Counted from the first letter of the stretch, positions 37,286 to 44,933 are shown. The stretch is 64,000 nt of DNA from Jiangella alkaliphila (GCF_900105925.1 NZ_LT629791.1:1054001-1118000); one strand, 5' to 3'. Translations and numbers: made by a program. Notes: generated by a model not told the origin, from the sequence alone.

Positions 37286-37927
37286 TCAGGCGGGCAGGTC
37301 GGCGGACGGTCCGTGCGAGACGACCGGGGCCAGCCCCGCGGACCGAGCGACCGCGCCGTCGTCGCCGCAGACGGCGAGCCAGTTGGCCAGCATGCGGTGG
37401 CCGCCCTCGGTGAGCACCGACTCGGGGTGGAACTGGACCCCCTCGACCGGCAGCGTCCGGTGCCGCATGGCCATGACGACGCCGCCCGCGGTGCGCGCCG
37501 TCACCTCCAGCTCGGCCGGGACGGTGCCGGGCTCGACGGCCAGCGAGTGGTAGCGGGTGGCGGTGAAGGGGCTGGCCAGACCGGCCAGGACGCCGTCGCC
37601 GTCGTGGAGGACCTGGCTGGTCTTGCCGTGCAGCAGCTCGGGCGCGCGGCCGACGGTGGCGCCGTATGCGACGCCGATGGCCTGCAGCCCGAGGCACACG
37701 CCGAAGATCGGGGTGCGCCCGGCCAGCGTGTGGACGAGGTCGATGCAGCCGCCGGCCTTCTCGGGCGTGCCGGGGCCGGGGGAGAGCAGGACGCCGTCGT
37801 AGCCGTCGGCCGAGCCGATCTCGTCGTTGCGGCGCACATCGCACTCGGCGCCGAGCTGGGCGAGGTACTGGACGAGGTTGAAGACGAAGCTGTCGTAGTT
37901 GTCGACCACGAGGATGCGCCGGCTCAC
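37286..37927 (-). CDS. Class I glutamine amidotransferase (PabA/TrpG type)
   Basis: The 213-residue protein starts at GTG 37927, overlapping the DUF881 stop by 4 nt. It has the triad of class I amidotransferases: Cys in FGVCLGLQAIG, His and Glu in VEGVQFHPESVL, plus VVDNYDSFVFNL and LSPGPGTPEKAG. It supplies ammonia for aminodeoxychorismate or anthranilate synthesis. In actinomycetes this gene always sits beside pknB and is usually named pabA or trpG; the partner synthase is not in this window. Confidence 0.92.
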   Translation of the reverse strand: MSRRILVVDNYDSFVFNLVQYLAQLGAECDVRRNDEIGSADGYDGVLLSPGPGTPEKAGGCIDLVHTLAGRTPIFGVCLGLQAIGVAYGATVGRAPELLHGKTSQVLHDGDGVLAGLASPFTATRYHSLAVEPGTVPAELEVTARTAGGVVMAMRHRTLPVEGVQFHPESVLTEGGHRMLANWLAVCGDDGAVARSAGLAPVVSHGPSADLPA

Positions 37928-38666
37928 GACGTCTGGCCTCCCTGCACGCTGCCGGTGAAGGCCGGCATCGTGATGTTCTCCTCGCCGGCGACGCCGTAGT
38001 GCAGCCCGATGCGGTCGGCCCACGCGCGGTACTCACGCACCTGCGGCGACGCGTCGAGCGAGTCGCGCATGGCGTCGGCGTCGCCGATGGCGCTGATGGT
38101 GTACGGCGGGTAGAAGGTGCGGCCGTTGAGCAGCAGCACCGGACCCTCGCACTCGACCGTGCTGGTCCAGACGATGCGCTGGTCCATGACGGTCAGGGCC
38201 TCGGCCCCGCCCGCCCACAGCGCGTTGATGACGCCCTCGAGGTCCTGCTGGTGCACGAGGTAGTCCTCGGTGTTGAACTCGGAGTCCTCGCTCAGATTGT
38301 TCGGCAGCTCCGCGTCGTCCAGCGTGACCGTCAGCCCCGGACCCTGGACCGCGGTGAGCCCGGCCTCCGGCATCAGCTCCTCGGTGTGGCGGTCGACCTC
38401 GGCGGACTCACTGTTGCCCCGCCGGCGGTGAGATCTTCGATGTCGGAGGAGATGTCGTCGATGCGGGCCTGGAGCTCCTGGACGCGCTGCTCCTCGGCCC
38501 GCACCAGGTCGGAGAACGCGACGACGTCGCTGCCCCGGAGGTCTTCGCCGTCGGCGGCCTTGGCACTGGTGATGAGCAGGACACCACAGCCTGCGAGCAC
38601 CACGGGGGCCAGGAAGCGCCAGGCCCGGGGGTAGTCGGACGACCGGCTGATGGTGGCCACCTCCAA
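37924..38666 (-). pseudogene. DUF881 membrane protein gene with a frameshift
   Basis: Two overlapping minus-strand frames together match one DUF881 protein. The 5' part (from 38666, TTG or a nearby GTG) encodes a membrane helix (FLAPVVLAGCGVLLITSAKAADGEDLRGSD) and a coiled coil (VRAEEQRVQELQARIDDISSDIEDL). It then runs off into SPPRSTATPRS and stops at 38373. The 3' part resumes at SAEVDRHTEELMPEAGL and carries the globular domain (GPGLTVTLDD, LVHQQDLEGVINALW, RIVWTSTVECEGPVLLLNGRTFYPPYTISAIGD). One missing base in the run CCCC at 38417-38420 would explain it. It may be a real mutation or a sequencing error. Confidence 0.85.
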
Positions 38667-38769
38667 GTGGGACGATCGGGACCGCGTGCCGCGATGTGGG
38701 CGCTCGGCCCGCTGACGACTACGCTAGCCGAGCATCACCGCAACCAGCCAAGACCGAGAGGAACCGACC

Positions 38770-39027
38770 GTGCCCAAGTCTCGCAGCCGTCGCAAGGACG
38801 ACGACTACACCCCTCCGGAGCGGGGCGAGTTCAAGGACTCGACGGTGTCCGGTCGCTGGGTCGTCCCCACCATGATCACCCTACTCGTCGTCGGGCTGGT
38901 GTGGATCGTCGTCTACTACCTCGTCGGCGACGACATCCCGGTGGTCCAAGACCTCGGCGGCTGGAACCTGTTGATCGGCATGGGGCTGATCACCGGCGGC
39001 TTCATGACCGCCACCCGCTGGAAGTGA
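38770..39027 (+). CDS. crgA: Cell division protein CrgA
   Basis: The 85-residue protein starts at GTG 38770 behind GAGAGGAA. It has a polar N-terminus (MPKSRSRRKDDDYTPPERGEFKDS) and two transmembrane helices (VVPTMITLLVVGLVWIVVYYLV and NLLIGMGLITGGFMTATRWK), the CrgA architecture. CrgA binds FtsZ, FtsQ and FtsI and helps place the septum in actinomycetes. It diverges from the DUF881 gene. Confidence 0.96.
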   Translation: MPKSRSRRKDDDYTPPERGEFKDSTVSGRWVVPTMITLLVVGLVWIVVYYLVGDDIPVVQDLGGWNLLIGMGLITGGFMTATRWK

Positions 39028-39058
39028 TCGATTCCCTCGCTGAACTGGGGGAACGCCG

Positions 39059-39132
39059 CTGTCCACAGGTTATTGCACAGCTGTGATTACACGCGTGTAA
39101 TTTTCCCCAGTGGGGATAACTCCTGTGGATAA
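39059..39132. promoter_or_regulatory. Cluster of DnaA-box-like motifs and palindromes
   Basis: A perfect TTATCCACA box occurs on the minus strand at 39124-39132. One-mismatch relatives are CTGTCCACA (39059-39067, plus) and TTATCCCCA (39111-39119, minus). Between them is a perfect 16-bp palindrome ATTACACGCGTGTAAT (39086-39101). The AT content is higher than in surrounding DNA. DnaA binding is inferred from motif match only. Confidence 0.55.
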
Positions 39133-39454
39133 CCTCGCCGCCGGCGTTGGGGTGTGGATGCCCGAGCGCCGGCCGGCCGTGTTCGTCGCGGTGGGTCGGT
39201 GGCCGTCGGGGGACGGGGTTCGGGACGGCGCGCCCGTGGCCGGCGGCGGTCGGGTTCGAGGACGACGGGGTGCGCCATGCGGCGCACCCCTGCTCGACGT
39301 GACCCACGACGACTGGGGCCGGGCGCGCTGGCGTCCGCTGCGGGGCGGCGGCCAGCCGGCCCTTGCCGTCGCGGTGGTGCGGACCACGCCCCTTCGCTCT
39401 GAGCGAGGACCAGGGACACGCTGCTGCTACGCCGGACACCCGCCCCGTCACCCG

Positions 39455-39528
39455 AGTTGATCTTGGAGTTGTTCGGGTACTACCGTCCCGAATGTCCGCT
39501 TGATGGCCGAAGAACTCCAAGATCAACT
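39455..39528. repeat. Inverted repeat with GTTGATCTTGGAG core
   Basis: Arms at 39455-39476 and 39507-39528 pair at 21 of 22 positions (AGTTGATCTTGGAGTT...), with a 30-nt loop. It lies 37 nt after the end of the convergent rhomboid gene, a terminator-like position. The core is related to the cobalamin-operon repeats. Confidence 0.82.
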
Positions 39529-39565
39529 GTGCCGTCTGGCGGAACGAGGCGCGCGTGACGCTTGG

Positions 39566-40495
39566 TCAGATGACGGCGATCATGATGACGGTCGTGATGA
39601 GCAGAGCAGCGCCGAGCGAGCCGATCAGCCCCCAGAGGCTGCGCTGCTCACGCGGGGCGTAGGCGAACACCGCCGCGAGCGCCGTCCCGATGGCCAGGCC
39701 GCCGAGGTGGGCCCGCCAGTCGATGCCGGAGATGGTGAAGCTGAACGCCAGGTTGAGGGCCAGCACCACGAGGATGCTGCGGGTGTCGCCGCCGAGCTTT
39801 CGGGCGACCACGAAGAGCGCGCCGAACAGGCCGTACACGGCTCCCGACGCCCCGATGGAGATGTTGTACGGGGCCGAGACCATCAACAGCGACGCCGCCG
39901 AGCCGCCGAGGGCCGACAGCAGGTAGAGCGTGATGAACCGGGACCGGCCGAGCAGCGGCTCCAGCTGCGAACCGAGCATGTACAGCGCCAGCATGTTCAG
40001 CGCGATGTGCAGCACGCTGACGTGCATGAAGGTGGCGGTGATGACCCGGTACCACTCGCCGTCGACGATGCCGAACGAGAACGCGTCGGTGGGGTCGCCG
40101 AGGACCAGGCCCAGCCGGGCGGCCAGTTCGTTGGTGCCTGAGGCGCGGGCGTATTCGGCCAGGATCGTGTCGCCACGCGTGCCGATGACCAGGCCCATCA
40201 CCCAGATGACCACGTTGATGCCGATGATGGTGAGCGTGACGAGGTTGGCGTTGCCCTCGCGGCGCTGCCCGCCCAGCGCCGTCCTGGCCTGGCGGACGCC
40301 CTTGCGGCCCTCGGCGACGCACTGCGGGCACTGGTAGCCGACCGGCGCGGCGATCATGCAGTCGGGGCAGATCGGCTTGTTGCACCGCGAGCAGCGGATG
40401 TACGTCTCGCGGTCAGGGTGGCGATAACAGGTCGGCGGCGCGGCCGAGTCGCCACTGGCGGGCGGCCCGGCCGGACCACCGGCATTTCCGGTCAT
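39566..40495 (-). CDS. Rhomboid-family intramembrane serine protease
   Basis: The 309-residue protein starts at ATG 40495. An N-terminal zinc-ribbon/B-box-like part has CYRHPDRETYIRCSRCNKPICPDCM and CPQC. Six or more transmembrane helices follow. Rhomboid signatures are MHVSVLHIALNMLALYMLG, GASGAVYGLFGAL with the catalytic Ser, and a C-terminal DWRAHLGGLAIGTALA with the catalytic His. Rhomboids cleave transmembrane proteins; the substrate is unknown. The gene lies 19 nt downstream of the peptidyl-prolyl isomerase gene on the same strand, so they may be co-transcribed. Confidence 0.93.
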   Translation of the reverse strand: MTGNAGGPAGPPASGDSAAPPTCYRHPDRETYIRCSRCNKPICPDCMIAAPVGYQCPQCVAEGRKGVRQARTALGGQRREGNANLVTLTIIGINVVIWVMGLVIGTRGDTILAEYARASGTNELAARLGLVLGDPTDAFSFGIVDGEWYRVITATFMHVSVLHIALNMLALYMLGSQLEPLLGRSRFITLYLLSALGGSAASLLMVSAPYNISIGASGAVYGLFGALFVVARKLGGDTRSILVVLALNLAFSFTISGIDWRAHLGGLAIGTALAAVFAYAPREQRSLWGLIGSLGAALLITTVIMIAVI

Positions 40496-40514
40496 GGAGG
40501 ACGGCTCTCGGGTC

Positions 40515-41039
40515 TCAGCCGCCGGTGACGGTGACCGACTCGATGATGACGGGCTCGCGCGGCCGGTCACCACGGTCGGTGGGCGTGGCGGCGATGGCGT
40601 CGACGACGTCGCGGCTGCTCTGGTCGGCCACCTCACCGAAGATGGTGTGACGGCGGTTCAGGTGCGGCGTCGGGCCGACGGTGATGAAGAACTGCGAGCC
40701 GTTGGTGTTGGGCCCGGCGTTGGCCATGGCCAGCAGGTACGGCTTGTTGAACGCCAGCTCCGGGTGGAACTCGTCGGCGAAGTCGTAGCCGGGACCGCCG
40801 GTGCCGTTGCCCAGCGGGTCGCCGCCCTGGATCATGAAGCCGGAGATGACGCGGTGGAAGACGGTGCCGTCGTACAGCTTGTCGGAGGTCTTCTCACCGG
40901 TTTCCGGGTTGACCCACTCGCGCTCGCCCTGCGCGAGCTCGACGAAGTTGCGCACCGTCTTCGGAGCGTGGTTGGGCAGCAGTGCCACGGTGATGTCGCC
41001 GCGGTTGGTGTGCAGGGTGGCATGAAGCTCGTCGGCCAC
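40515..41039 (-). CDS. ppiA: Cyclophilin-type peptidyl-prolyl cis-trans isomerase
   Basis: The 174-residue cytoplasmic cyclophilin starts at GTG 41039. Active-site residues are in FHRVISGFMIQGGD (Arg, Phe, Met, Gln), LLAMANAGPNTNGSQFFIT and LNRRHTIFGEV. It catalyses proline isomerisation during folding. There is no signal peptide. This gene sits in the conserved gyrA-to-crgA interval of actinomycetes, and it diverges from the DUF5324-like gene. Confidence 0.94.
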   Translation of the reverse strand: MADELHATLHTNRGDITVALLPNHAPKTVRNFVELAQGEREWVNPETGEKTSDKLYDGTVFHRVISGFMIQGGDPLGNGTGGPGYDFADEFHPELAFNKPYLLAMANAGPNTNGSQFFITVGPTPHLNRRHTIFGEVADQSSRDVVDAIAATPTDRGDRPREPVIIESVTVTGG

Positions 41040-41189
41040 GGGTAAGCCCTTCGCTGTTCGATGTCCTCGATATTTGCTCCATCCTCGCACGCCGTGGCGT
41101 ATGTCGGCATACGGTCGTGAGTAAGGCAAGATCGGGGGGATACAACGGGGACAGGGGCCCTGCACGCGATCCGACAAGGGAGGCCCAAC

Positions 41190-41939
41190 GTGAGCAGGCG
41201 ATTCAGCATCCGGCGGAACAGCCGCACCGAGGATGCGAAGGTGCGCACGCAGGAGGCTGCGGAACAGGCCCGCCAGGCCGCACGCGAAGCCGGTCGGCGC
41301 GCCCGCGACGCCGCGACACCAGTGGTCGACTCCGCGCGAGAGCGGCTGACGCCGGTCGTCGAGTCTGCGGTCGACAAGATGGGCCCGAAGGTCCAGGCGG
41401 CGCGCGAGAAGGTCGGGCCGGCCGCGAACCAGGCCAAGGAGACGCTGCTGCACGACGTCGTCCCGCGGGTCGCCGACTCGCTGGCGGTCGCGGCGGACAA
41501 GTTCTCCGAGCGTGCGCACGAGCTGTCCGAGAAGACGGCCGTGCTCGCGGAGAAGGCCGAGAAGCAGCGCAAGCGGCGCCGCCGGGTCGTCGCGGTGCTT
41601 GGCGGGTTCGCCGCCGCGGGCGCCGCGCTGGCCGCGGTCGTGCGCCGGCGCGGGCAGTCCGACCAGTGGACGACGTACGACCCGTCCACGGGTCCGTGGG
41701 CACCGGCGCCGTCGCCCGACGCCAAGCCGGCCGCTGAGCCCGCTCCGGTCGCCGCGAAGAAGGCCGCGTCGAGCTCCAACGCCGCGGGGGGCGACAAGCC
41801 GGCCGCGAAGAAGGCGCCGGCCAAGAAGAGCGCTCCGGCGAAGAAGACCGCGGCCAAGAAGGCGCCCGCGAAGAAGGCGGCGCCCACCTCGGCCGCCGGC
41901 AACAGCAGCCAGGGCACGCTCGACGGCAGCCAGAACTAG
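41190..41939 (+). CDS. DUF5324-like membrane-associated protein with Lys/Ala-rich tail
   Basis: The 249-residue protein starts at GTG 41190. A long amphipathic helical region with YtxH-like character (TQEAAEQARQAAREAGRRARDAA, about residues 20-140) leads to one transmembrane helix (VVAVLGGFAAAGAALAAVV). A region WTTYDPSTGPWAPAP follows, then a C-terminal tail of AAKK/APAKK repeats like histone H1 or HupB tails. It resembles the DUF5324 proteins found near gyrA in streptomycetes. A role in nucleoid or membrane organisation is only a guess. Confidence 0.75.
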   Translation: MSRRFSIRRNSRTEDAKVRTQEAAEQARQAAREAGRRARDAATPVVDSARERLTPVVESAVDKMGPKVQAAREKVGPAANQAKETLLHDVVPRVADSLAVAADKFSERAHELSEKTAVLAEKAEKQRKRRRRVVAVLGGFAAAGAALAAVVRRRGQSDQWTTYDPSTGPWAPAPSPDAKPAAEPAPVAAKKAASSSNAAGGDKPAAKKAPAKKSAPAKKTAAKKAPAKKAAPTSAAGNSSQGTLDGSQN

Positions 41940-41977
41940 CGAGCCGACCGACGAAGACAGCGGAGCCGAGCCCGCGG

Positions 41978-42080
41978 GTGCGGTGGATGCGGGGATTGCG
42001 GAGCCGGCGTCAAGAGCGCCCGCGGCATGCTTCACCGCCGCGAAGCGGAGCCGGCGCAGCAATCGCCGCATCCACCGCAC
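41978..42080. repeat. Long inverted repeat at the cobT 3' end
   Basis: Arms at 41978-41999 and 42059-42080 pair at 21 of 22 positions (GTGCGGTGGATGCGG...). The loop is 59 nt. The right arm lies inside the last codons of cobT, the left arm between cobT and the convergent DUF5324-like gene. It could terminate transcription in both directions. Confidence 0.8.
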
Positions 42081-43155
42081 CAGGACCAGGCAACGTGCTA
42101 GGCGCTCTTGTCACGTCGGCGAGCGTCGCCATGTCCGTCAGCACTCGCGCGGCGGCCTGCACCAGCGGGACGGCCAGCAGCGCGCCGGTGCCTTCGCCGA
42201 GCCGCAACGACAGGTCGAGCAGAGCAGGTTCACCGAGCCGGTCGGGCAGCCTCCGCCCGCCCGGCTCGGCCGACGTGTGCCCGGCGACCAGGTAGCCGGC
42301 GACCTCCGGGGCGAGCGCGACGGCGGCCAGCGCCGCGGCCCCGGTGACGACGCCGTCGACGACGACGGGGATCCGCGCGGCCGCTCCGGCCAGCATGACG
42401 CCGACCAGCGCCGCGTGCTCCAGCCCGCCCAGCGACGCCAGTGTCTCCAGCGGTCCGGACCGGCCGGCCGCGGCGTGCCGGGCCAGCGCCGTCCGCACGA
42501 CGTCGACCTTGTGCGCCGTCCGGCCGTCGTCGAGATTGGCGCCCTTCCCGGTCACGTCGGCCGGGTCGGCGCCGGTGAACGCCGCGAACAGGGCGGCCGA
42601 CGCCGTCGTGTTGCCGATGCCGACCTCGCCGGTCACGAGCAGGTCGGTGCCGCCGTCGATCAGCTCCGCCGCGACCCGGGCGCCCGCGCGGATCGCCGTC
42701 CGGCACTCGTCGAGCGTCATCGCCGGCTCGACGGCGAGGTCGCGGGTGGCGCTGCGCACCCGCTCGTCGCGCACGCCGTCGGGGACCGGGCCGAGCCGCA
42801 GCGTCCCGACGTCGACGACCACGACCTGCGCGCCGACCGTCCGGGCGATCGCGTTCACCGCGGCCCCGCCCGAGACGACGGTCGCGACCATCGCCGCCGT
42901 CACCTCCTGCGGCCAGTCGGAGACGCCTTGAGCGTGCACTCCGTGGTCGGCCGCGGCCACGACCAATGCCGGCGACGACGGCACCGGCGGCGGGCAGCGG
43001 TGCGCGATCGCGGCCAGCCGGGCGCCGAGATCCTCCAGGCGCCCGAGGCTGCCCGGTGGCTTTGCCAGCCCGGCGTGCCGTTCGCGGGCCTGCGCGTACG
43101 CCGTCCGGTCGACCGGCCGGACCTGCTCGACGAGCTCTTCCACGGTCGGCGTCAT
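42010..43155 (-). CDS. cobT: Nicotinate-nucleotide--dimethylbenzimidazole phosphoribosyltransferase
   Basis: The 381-residue protein starts at ATG 43155, overlapping the upstream stop by 4 nt. CobT makes alpha-ribazole phosphate from dimethylbenzimidazole for the lower ligand of B12. Motifs include LAKPPGSLGRLEDLGARLAAI, VVAAADHGVHAQGVS, LLVTGEVGIGNTTASAAL, DDGRTAHKVDVV and LASLGGLEHAALVGVMLAGAAA. A catalytic Glu is present in the C-terminal block (AEPGGRRLP...LRLGEGTGALLA). The last 20 or so codons are part of a long inverted repeat. It is the final gene of the cobalamin operon. Confidence 0.95.
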   Translation of the reverse strand: MTPTVEELVEQVRPVDRTAYAQARERHAGLAKPPGSLGRLEDLGARLAAIAHRCPPPVPSSPALVVAAADHGVHAQGVSDWPQEVTAAMVATVVSGGAAVNAIARTVGAQVVVVDVGTLRLGPVPDGVRDERVRSATRDLAVEPAMTLDECRTAIRAGARVAAELIDGGTDLLVTGEVGIGNTTASAALFAAFTGADPADVTGKGANLDDGRTAHKVDVVRTALARHAAAGRSGPLETLASLGGLEHAALVGVMLAGAAARIPVVVDGVVTGAAALAAVALAPEVAGYLVAGHTSAEPGGRRLPDRLGEPALLDLSLRLGEGTGALLAVPLVQAAARVLTDMATLADVTRAPSTLPGPGAVDAAIAAPAPLRGGEACRGRS

Positions 43156-44933
43156 GCCGGCCCTCCTTCTTCGATGGTGCGTAGCGCGGCGATCAACCTG
43201 CGGTTCGTCGCCCGGTCGCGGACGGCGACTCGCACGGCGCGGTCGTCCAGCCCCGGGAACGTGTCGGCCCGGCGGGCCGCCAGGCCGTGCTCGAGCAGCC
43301 GGTCGCGCAGGCCCGGCCGGCCGGAGCAGACCAGCACGAAGTTCGCGTGCGCGTCCCACAGCTCCAGGCCGCCGACGGCCCGCAGCTCGGCGACCAGCTC
43401 GGTCCGCGACTCGGCGACAGCGGCGGCCCGCTCGCGCCGCTCGGCCTCGGCGGCCGGCGACGCCAGCGCCTCGATCGCGGTCAGGGCGAGGCTGTTGACG
43501 CTCCACGGCTGGCGGCCGGCGGCGAGCCTGCCGATGGTGGCCGGCGGGCCGACGACGTAGCCGACCCGGAGGCCGGCCAGCCCCCACAGCTTGGTCAGGC
43601 TCCGTACGGTGACGACGCCGGGCAGGTCACGACGCCCGGCCACGCCGTCGGCGTCGTCCAGGAACTCCGCGAACGCCTCGTCGACGACGACGGTCCGGCC
43701 GGGCCTGGTGAGCGCCGCGACCGTCTCGACCGGGTCGAGCGCCCCGGTCGGGTTGTCCGGCCGCCCGACCACGACGAGGTCCGCCTCCTCGGGCACGGCA
43801 GACGGGTCCAGCCGCCAGGCCCGCTCGGCCTCGCGCATGACCCGGACCACGGGGACGCCGGCGGCCCGCAGCGCCGCCTCGGGCTCGGTGAACGACGGGT
43901 GCACGCAGGCGGCCAGCCGCGGCCGGAGCACCCTGGCCAGCAGCCAGAACGCCTCCGCCGCACCGTCGACGACCATGCACTCCTCGGCGGGACGGCCATG
44001 CCTTGCGGCCGCCGCGGCGCGGGCGGCGCGATCGTCCGGGTAGGCGGCCAGGTCGCGCACGGCTCCCGCCAGCCGCTCTGCCAGCCACGACGGTGGTCCC
44101 GGCAGCACGTTGACGGCGAGATCGACCGCGCCGGGCGGCACCTGGGTGTCACCATGCTCGCGCAACAGTGGGTCCACCACAGGCGCCCCACCCCGTCCCT
44201 GTTGATCATGGAGAAGGTCGGCTTCCCGGGCGCTCGGCAGCCGACTTTCTCCATGATCAACGGGGACCGTGGGCGGCATGTCGGGCTCGAGGCGGACCGC
44301 GCGGCCGCCGACCACGAGGAGGGCCTCGTCCGCCGCTGCGGAGAGCGTCTGGACCGCCCGGCCGTGCACGTCGACATAGAGCCGGGCGCCGGGACCGCCG
44401 GCGTGGACACCCAGGCCGGGCTGGCCGGCGATGACCAGCACGTCCACGTCCGTCGCCGCGACCGCGGCGCAGAACGCGCGCAACGCCGCCACCACGTCGT
44501 CCTCGGCGCGTGCCCGCAAAGCGGGGTCGGGCACGTCGTCGCCGACGAAGACGCCGGCCGACTCGAGGGTCTCGGCCAGCCAGGTGTCCAGCGCGTCGAC
44601 CAGCACGAACGACCCGGTTCCCGCCGAAGCGACCGCGGCCGCCAGGTCGAACGTCTCCAGGGTCCGCCAGTGCGCGGGTCGGTCCGCCCGGTGCCGCTCG
44701 ACCCGGGCCTTGAACTCCTCGTCGCGGACGACGGCCGGCGCGACGACCACGACGGGACGGCCGCTGGCCTCGGCCCGGCGCGCCGCCAGCCCGGACTTGC
44801 CCGACTTCTGGCCGCCCAGCACCAGCGTCAGCCGCCCCCGCGCTGCCGCCTGCCCCCGTTGATCACGGAGAAGGTCGGCTTCCGAGCGCCCGGGAACCCG
44901 ACCTTCTCCATGATCAACGGGGGTCGGGGTCAC
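43152..44933 (-). CDS. cobU-cobC: Fused CobU (cobinamide kinase/guanylyltransferase) - CobC-like aminotransferase
   Basis: One open frame of 593 codons runs from GTG 44933, which overlaps the cobS stop by 4 nt, to 43152. Residues 34-222 are CobU: P-loop LGGQKSGKS (39-47), VVVAPAVVRDEEFKARVERHRADRP, FVLVDALDTWLAETL. CobU phosphorylates and guanylylates adenosylcobinamide. From about residue 252 the protein is a PLP aminotransferase/decarboxylase of the CobC/CobD type (LREHGDTQVPPGAVDLAVNVLPG, VVGRPDNPTGALDP, PLP-lysine in SLTKLWGLAGLRVGY, DRAVRVAVRDRATNRRLIAAL). Two palindromic elements encode residues 4-27 and 223-246. No stop separates the domains. A GTG at 44180 or 44177 could start a separate CobC. 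Confidence 0.82.
   Translation of the reverse strand: MTPTPVDHGEGRVPGRSEADLLRDQRGQAAARGRLTLVLGGQKSGKSGLAARRAEASGRPVVVVAPAVVRDEEFKARVERHRADRPAHWRTLETFDLAAAVASAGTGSFVLVDALDTWLAETLESAGVFVGDDVPDPALRARAEDDVVAALRAFCAAVAATDVDVLVIAGQPGLGVHAGGPGARLYVDVHGRAVQTLSAAADEALLVVGGRAVRLEPDMPPTVPVDHGESRLPSAREADLLHDQQGRGGAPVVDPLLREHGDTQVPPGAVDLAVNVLPGPPSWLAERLAGAVRDLAAYPDDRAARAAAAARHGRPAEECMVVDGAAEAFWLLARVLRPRLAACVHPSFTEPEAALRAAGVPVVRVMREAERAWRLDPSAVPEEADLVVVGRPDNPTGALDPVETVAALTRPGRTVVVDEAFAEFLDDADGVAGRRDLPGVVTVRSLTKLWGLAGLRVGYVVGPPATIGRLAAGRQPWSVNSLALTAIEALASPAAEAERRERAAAVAESRTELVAELRAVGGLELWDAHANFVLVCSGRPGLRDRLLEHGLAARRADTFPGLDDRAVRVAVRDRATNRRLIAALRTIEEGGPA
44197..44265. repeat. Palindromic element at the cobU/cobC junction
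   Basis: Arms 44197-44223 and 44239-44265 pair at 25 of 27 positions (core GTTGATCATGGAGAA), with a 15-nt loop. The whole element is translated in frame on the minus strand between the CobU and CobC domains. Confidence 0.88.
44853..44923. repeat. Palindromic element at the cobU N-terminus
   Basis: Arms 44853-44878 and 44898-44923 pair at 25 of 26 positions (core CCCCGTTGATCA), loop 19 nt. It starts 6 nt past the cobS stop and is translated as residues 4-27 of the CobU-CobC protein. Its sequence and reading frame match the element at 44197-44265. Confidence 0.88.

Larger units (their letters stand above)
39028..39565. other. Non-coding region between crgA and the rhomboid gene
   Basis: About 538 nt separate the two convergent genes. 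Open frames here have no credible composition or start. The left part (39059-39132) holds palindromes and DnaA-box-like sequences, and the right part (39455-39528) holds an inverted repeat of the GTTGATC family. Between about 39140 and 39440 I see no recognisable element. Confidence 0.6.

Noticed and set aside
39059-39132. oriC
   Set aside because: Too few boxes, no dnaA or dnaN nearby, and in actinomycetes the origin lies on the far side of gyrB-gyrA.
39110-39460. Possible small protein in the crgA-rhomboid gap
   Set aside because: Low-complexity Arg/Gly/Pro composition, no ribosome binding site, and it crosses the palindrome cluster and repeat.
41760-41900. Lys/Ala-rich tail as an assembly artefact
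   Set aside because: AAKK/APAKK tails are normal in actinobacterial HupB-like and DUF5324-like proteins and the frame is intact.
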